A DNA stretch of 64,000 nt from assembly GCF_026210795.1 (NCBI RefSeq), contig NC_089440.1, positions 3,906,001 through 3,970,000 on the forward strand, given 5' to 3'. Both the position numbers and the translations under genes were made by a program. Source of the stretch: Rhizophagus irregularis (taxonomy: Eukaryota > Glomeromycota > Glomeromycetes > Glomerales > Glomeraceae). The notes under the pieces were generated by a model. It was not told where the DNA came from. It saw only the letters and a list, made by a program, of their open reading frames with translations, and made no database searches. Position 1 is the first letter of the stretch. Each line of letters starts with the position of its first letter. This document shows, in pieces, positions 58,732 through 64,000 of the stretch.

Positions 58732-59830
58732 GGAGCAGCATGATGCTATGCATGGGTGGGAGCATAGAGTGCTTACATTGTAAGTCTGTGAGTACCAGCT
58801 TTTGCTGCAGTCTCACAGTAGGGCTGGTTGGTTGTGGTACGGCATGGTGCTATGCGTAATTTTCATGGGAGGAGCATAGTGCGCTTACTTTTAGTAAGTT
58901 CGCGGGTACCAGTTTTTGCTGCAGTCCTGCGATAGGGCCGAAGGTAAGTGCACTTTTTTGTTATTTTTCAAGTTTTTTTTTTTTTTTTATGATTTTTTTA
59001 TTTCTTCATTATTTTTAGCTTGGGGTATTTTATCGGAGCAGCATGATGCTATGCGTTGGGTGGGAGCATAGCGTGCTTACATTGTAAGTCTGTGAGTACC
59101 AGCTTTTGCTGCAGTCTCACAGTAGGGCTGGTTGGTTGTGGTACGGCATGGTGCTATGCGTAATTTTCATGGGAGGAGCATAGTGCGCTTACTTTTAGTA
59201 AGTTCGCGGGTACCAGTTTTTGCTGCAGTCCTGCGATAGGGCCGAAGGTAAGTGCACTTTTTTGTTATTTTTCAGTTTTTATTTTTTATTTTTATGATTT
59301 TTTTTATTTCTTCATTATTTTTAGCTTTGGGTATTTTATTGGAGCAGCATGATGCTATGCGTTGGGTGGGAGCATAGTGTGCTTACTTTGTAAGCCTGTG
59401 AGTACCAGCTTTTGCTGCAGTCTTACAGTAGGGCTGGTTGGGAACTTGGATCGGTATAGTACTATGCGAGGGTTGGAGCATAGACGCTTACTTTTAGTAA
59501 GCTCGTGGGTACCAGTTTTTGCTGCAGTCCTGCGATAGGACCGAAGGTAAGTGCACTTTTTGTTATTTTTCAGTTTTTTTTTATTTTTTTATGATTTTTT
59601 TATTTCTTTATTATTTTTAGCTTTGGGTATCTTTATTGGAGCAGCATGATGCTATGCGTTGGGTGGGAGCATAGCGTGCTTACTTTGTAAGCCTGTGAGT
59701 ACCAGCTTTTGCTGTAGTCTCATAGTAGGGCTGGTTGGTTGTGGTACGGCATGGTGCTATGCGTAATTTTCATGGGAGGAGCATAGTGCGCTTCTTAGGA
59801 AGTCCCTTGTGGTAGGGCCGTAATACTAAA
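58732..59830 (+). repeat. tandem array of dimeric hairpin units (~300 bp, four copies)
   Basis: Copies start at 58732, 59035, 59341 and 59638 with GGAGCAGCATGATGCTATGC. Each copy holds two related halves (a and b). Each half has the same series of stems: CTATGC/GCATAG, CTTAC/GTAAG and an outer stem (CTGTGAG/CTCACAG in a, TCGCGGG/CCTGCGA in b) around CAGC-TTTT-GCTG. Copies are separated by T-rich linkers of about 75 bp beginning GTAAGTGCAC and ending TTTTTAG, which look like introns. The last half is truncated. Substitutions in the outer stem mostly keep pairing through G-U or compensation, consistent with a folded RNA. No protein frame runs through it. Confidence 0.85.
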
Positions 59831-61879
59831 TCATATGATAAAGTGCAAGATTTTAAAAAATGTGGATCACTAAAGCTATGATCATTTAAATATCTGAAAA
59901 TAAAGATATATAATATAATCGCGCCTTTTTTTTTCTTATCGTTATCCTTTAATATATAATATAAAACAATAATAAATTAGGTTGTATTGTATATAACTGT
60001 ATAGGTGCCTCAATTATATCAACTCATCCATTATAAAATTTTTTAAAAAACCCTCAATATTATTATTATTTTGTATAATAGTTTTGGAATCGCGTAGATT
60101 ATTTGTAATTTCGCCTACCAAATTAAGTATAGGACAGAATTTGTTATAAAAAATGTGGCAAAATCACAAAAGAATATTCGTACGTCTCATTATAGAGAAC
60201 AAAATAAGTAGAATGATATAATGGTATATTTATTCTGTACTTTATTTATTTATTTATTTATTGATCCAATAAAATCGTACGATTTACAACTTCCCGCTCG
60301 TTATATTGTATAATAGATTTTTTTATATTTTATAATTTTTTTTTGCATTTTCTTTTCTAAAGAAAATTCGGTAAGATAATATAATAATAAAGTGATGAAA
60401 ATCAAAAAGAATTTATAAAAAATGAAATAATATATGATAAAAAAGAAATTACAGTACTAAAAATTTTGAAATACTAAAATTCATTCATCATCGTCTTGAT
60501 TAAAGATCTATTTAAAAATAAATAAAAATTATTTGCTGTTTAACGTACCCTTCCCCCTCTATTTTTTCAAAAATCTAGATTCTATTAAACGTATAGTAAT
60601 AAATATGTTTTAAAAATGTTTGAATTCCTATAATATAAAATGTACTCGCCGTCAAAGAATATAAAATGATAAGATTAACTAAAAAAAAAATTGCATTATA
60701 ATAATATTCATATATTCGGTATCTGCTATCATGATACGATAATTTAACATAGCTATTAAATAAAAGTTTATAGCCAGGATGAAATAAATGCATATTTATT
60801 ATTGTGCAAAAAAAAAAAACTGCGTGTTAATTTCAAGTTACGGTAATCACAGATTTTAGCCGATTTGTGAAAAAAGATTGCAGAGTTTTAAAAATAATTA
60901 ATAATATATTTATTTAATAAATATTTCTTATTTGTAACATTTTCTTATTCTGTTCTAATAATAGCTAACAAAATACGTTATAAATAAATAAGCTTATCAT
61001 TTGAGAATTCAATTAGTATGTGACTTGCGGAGGTGCGTTGATAGTATTTGATGATATTTTGATATGTTTTACGATTAAATATTATTAATTGTAAACCTAT
61101 CAATAGCATGTTATAATATAAGTCTTTTAAGAAATCTACCTAAAATTTGAACATTAAAAGTATATAATTTTCTGTAAACTTTTAAAAAAAACAAATCTTA
61201 TTTACTAATCAAATGTAAATAAGTCAAACTAGGAATCTAGTCGTGAATATTAGTATAATAAAAAATTCCGATTGATAATATCAGTATAATTGTAAGTGCT
61301 AGTGATATTCGCATTCATGTAATAAATTAATTCTCTTTCTAATTATTCTTATCATGTTCTCATCTCACTTAGGTACATAGTCTAAAAGAAAACATCATGG
61401 TTGAATTTCAAATTCTTATTTTATATTTATTTACAAATAGTCTGTTCCACGATTGAAAGAACTGTATCTTTCAATTGTAATCCTTTGAAAGTATATACGA
61501 TTATCATAATTGAAAAGTCTGAGTGTTGGATCAAGGTCGTTCAAGTGGATTTATAACGTCGAGAATACGATTATACTAGATAACGTACGTATAACCTTTG
61601 TATTAATGAATGTTGCCCTATTTTTGATCTTCAGAACATTGTTTTTTATGTAGAATAATATTTTGGTTAAACGAATTATCGGATGTTCTAAAGTTCTTGT
61701 TATATTATCTGAAGAAGAATGCAAAAAGCTAGATAGAAAACTTGTCAAGAATAAACTAGGTCTAGCGTTAATCGACGCCAAATAATGTAATAAGAGGTAT
61801 TAGGATGTAAAATTGTTTGGAGATGTAGGTGGGGACAATCATGAGAATTAAAATAGCAACATTTAAAGAAATATTTTGG
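59831..61879. other. intergenic with kinase-flank remnants
   Basis: A short relic of the last kinase exon (DLNQDDD-like, minus strand) lies near 60480-60512. DNA shared with other kinase flanks lies near 59915-60020 and 60280-60310. A GAATTC-bearing match to 57145 lies near 60612-60660. The repeat at 61655-61690 matches the upstream edge of the ABC fragment. No gene is supported; the 72- and 76-codon minus frames are unsupported. Confidence 0.4.
60480..60512 (-). pseudogene. relic of the last kinase exon
   Basis: The minus strand has an AG acceptor followed by ATCTTTAATCAAGACGATGA, matching the final exon of kinases A-C (DLNQDDD). The usual following ATT TTT TAA end is changed. DNA beyond it (60240-60420) aligns with the downstream flank of kinase C, so a kinase copy once stood here. 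Confidence 0.45.
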
Positions 61880-61883
61880 TTTA

Positions 61884-63660
61884 ATGCTTGTATATTCAAA
61901 GAAATTAGTCCTATACCAGACAATAGGGAAAATATTACAATTATTAGAAGCGTTAAAAATTATTAGAGAAAAATGTTATAAATTATACTCACATAATAAT
62001 GATTATGAACATGTACTAGTCAAAGGTGGGTATATTACGATAGATGAAATGTTGAACGCGAAATTTCTTAACAAAAGTATCAAGAGTTTGAAATAGTAAA
62101 TATCTTGTATATAACGCAATTAACCAAAGAAAATAAGTTAAAGACATGGCAACAAATAACTAGAGAAGCAAGAAGAAGTAATAAAGGAGCAGTACCTAGA
62201 TAGTATAGAGAACTAGAAGACGAAAATGATAAAAGATCAAGTAAGTAGAGAAGTAATCAATATTTATGAAATAAGTAAAAGTAAACATAAAGAACTAGAG
62301 GGTATGTATAGATTACGAAAGATGGGATAAATATTTGATAAGAGAATAGAAATGAAATATTAAGAATAAATGAATGATTTGAATTAATAGATAGGATAGG
62401 TAATGAAGAAAATATAGGAAAGAATTATATGAAAAATGGTTAAAGGTGGTGGATAATAATGAAAGTGTTTTAATATTTTATACATATGACTCGATTAGAG
62501 AAGATATATCATAGGAGAGGTATAGGATGGTTAGAATAGAAGAAACAGGTAAGGTGTTAGATAAATTTAACGCAAAAATTAAAAATAAATGAGCATACTG
62601 AACCTAGAGAGACAGCAGTAGTTATTGCGTTAGTAAATATCATGTCCATCGAACAGTAAAATTATAATAAAACCAGACTGTGAGAATATAGTAACGCGTA
62701 CAAACTAATAAATAGTAAAGAAACGGATATATAGAAGAATATGTGTTGGATATATAAATTCATTAAAGATGGGAACATAATGTTAAATTTGAAAAAAATT
62801 CAAGCATATATAAGAATCATGGGAATATAGATTGTACCGGAATTATAGATTAATAACGGAAAGCCCTAGAAAGTTTATGAATCAGGTTAATCAGTTCAAT
62901 CATAAAGCGTAGTTTGTATGGCGAAAAATTACTATACAAGAAAATTGACAAGTTATAGAATAAAAAGTTTTCTGGACATACTGCCGACATTGGATCATTT
63001 AAATAAAAGACATCCAGACATATATAAAGACGTGACAAAGGCGCGTGTTGTATTAGATGTAAGAGAGTATTGGAAAACTGGAAACATATTTGGAATTGCA
63101 AAGAAACAAAAACACATTTAATATGTGTTTAGTGGAGCCTTTAAATAATATGGAACAAAAAATAAATGACGTGACAAGAAGATGCAAAATGGAACATTGG
63201 AAGATAAACTGGTGAAAATATTTAATCAAGAGTCAATGATTTATTTAACGCCAAATGAAACGATAAAAGGAATAATTAACAATATTCTTTATTTTAGGAT
63301 CACAAGGCAAAGAATTCAAAAACGTGGCCAAAGAATTGGTAAATTAAATAGTTTATAACGTAGAAAAGTGCATCTGTAAAGAGAGATGTGAAGAAATTAA
63401 TGAATGGGAAATTGCAAACAATATAACAAAAAAAGACAAGAGAGAGCCAGGTAAAGGCGAAGGAGAGAAGGAAGATAAAAAAGAAAATGTCAAATATAAG
63501 ATGTTTGACAGACTGAAGTCCTATTCAAAAAAAATATAAAAGGAAGGCGAATAATAAATCTCTAGACAATGCTCAGGTGTGGTCTAAAGTAGAAATAGGA
63601 GAATTTTGGATAAAGGATAAATATACGATATAATATTAGAAAAAAATTATACATTTGTAT
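61884..63660 (+). pseudogene. decayed LINE-like (non-LTR) retrotransposon, 3' part
   Basis: The plus strand keeps protein-like stretches across shifting frames, with many stops. They include GGYITIDEMLNAKFLNKSIK at about 62020-62080, NEHTEPRETAVVIALVN near 62590-62640 and IKSFLDILPTLDHLNKRHPD with IYKD near 62960-63030. The ILPTLDHLNKRHPDIY pattern resembles the end of LINE polyproteins common in Rhizophagus, just before a Cys/His motif; that family recollection is unverified. No poly(A) tail or target duplication was located before the window ends. Confidence 0.4.
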
Positions 63661-64000
63661 TCTAAAGTAACGACCCATAAAAAAAATTGTAGCGGATTTT
63701 TTCACCAGGTTTACTCATGATCTGCGCACATGATCCGGACGGTAATTCGAAATATTTTTTTAAAAAATTGTTAACACGTCATATCAACAACAAAATAAGG
63801 CTTGTAGCGTATTATTAGAGAAATCACGAAATAAACCAAATTGTCATCTATGGTTTAAAATATTTGGCCGAATTTTAAATTATTGGAAAAAATGAATGAT
63901 GATATTATAGCACTAAAAAAATCGCCAAACTACACCAAGAACTTGGAGAGATTTAAACCGTATTGGTAGCATGTTTAATAATATTTATAATGTATAAGAA
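63661..64000. other. window end, no gene recognised
   Basis: Somewhat less A+T-rich in parts than typical intergenic DNA. It may continue the decayed LINE-like element, but no readable protein remains. Confidence 0.3.

Overview
The window looks like nuclear DNA from an arbuscular mycorrhizal fungus, most likely Rhizophagus irregularis or a close relative. It is about 75-80 percent A+T by eye. Genes are split by short (about 60-100 bp) GT...AG introns. The gene content is typical of Glomeromycotina as I know it: protein kinases with an N-terminal CxxC...CxxC module, a BCS1-like AAA ATPase, a Uma2-type nuclease-fold protein, BTB remnants and heavy transposon debris. The species call is inference; no database search was possible. 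I saw no tRNA, rRNA, CRISPR array or bacterial operon.

Layout. 1-4.8 kb: sparse small ORFs, a 132-codon coiled-coil gene (2674-3072, minus) and a relic of the next gene. 4863-6520: a six-exon nucleoside hydrolase. 7.8-9.65 kb: a decayed MULE-type transposase gene. 9649-16469: a long-inverted-repeat element inserted at a TA. It holds a CGGC-rich MITE-like piece, a small poly(A) retroposon and, in its right arm, a 4.06 kb transposon (12270-16325) with its own terminal repeats, a C2H2 zinc-finger gene and a broken transposase gene. 19198-21426: BCS1-like AAA ATPase. 25.5-33.7 kb: two intact six-exon kinase genes, a truncated kinase relic, a BTB relic and three near-identical 299 bp tandem repeats. 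34-40.1 kb: a single-pass membrane protein and an eight-exon, 1196-residue multi-pass membrane protein. 43.5-44.95 kb: a kinase pseudogene interrupted by a TTTCGTCGAA minisatellite. 45.7-46.6 kb: a polypurine satellite. 48.2-49.7 kb: a duplicated block of about 700 bp. 50220-51139: a Uma2-fold protein fused to a C2H2 finger. 53427-55275: a third intact kinase. 56.4-64 kb: an ABC-transporter fragment, decayed genes, a tandem array of paired hairpin units (58732-59830) and a decayed LINE-like element.

For six genes I followed exon phases by hand. The nucleoside hydrolase (410 aa), kinases A, B and C (502, 508 and 491 aa), the eight-exon membrane protein (1196 aa) and the Uma2-finger protein (248 aa) each give one continuous reading frame. 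These are the strongest coding calls.

The genes do not form a pathway. The organising theme is duplication and decay: kinase units with their upstream and downstream DNA were copied in both orientations, the nucleoside hydrolase left two relics, and mobile elements nested inside each other. The most unusual signals are the hairpin array at 58.7-59.8 kb, whose stems keep pairing while their sequence changes, the nested transposon with its zinc-finger passenger, the Uma2-finger fusion, and a conserved block upstream of every kinase copy.
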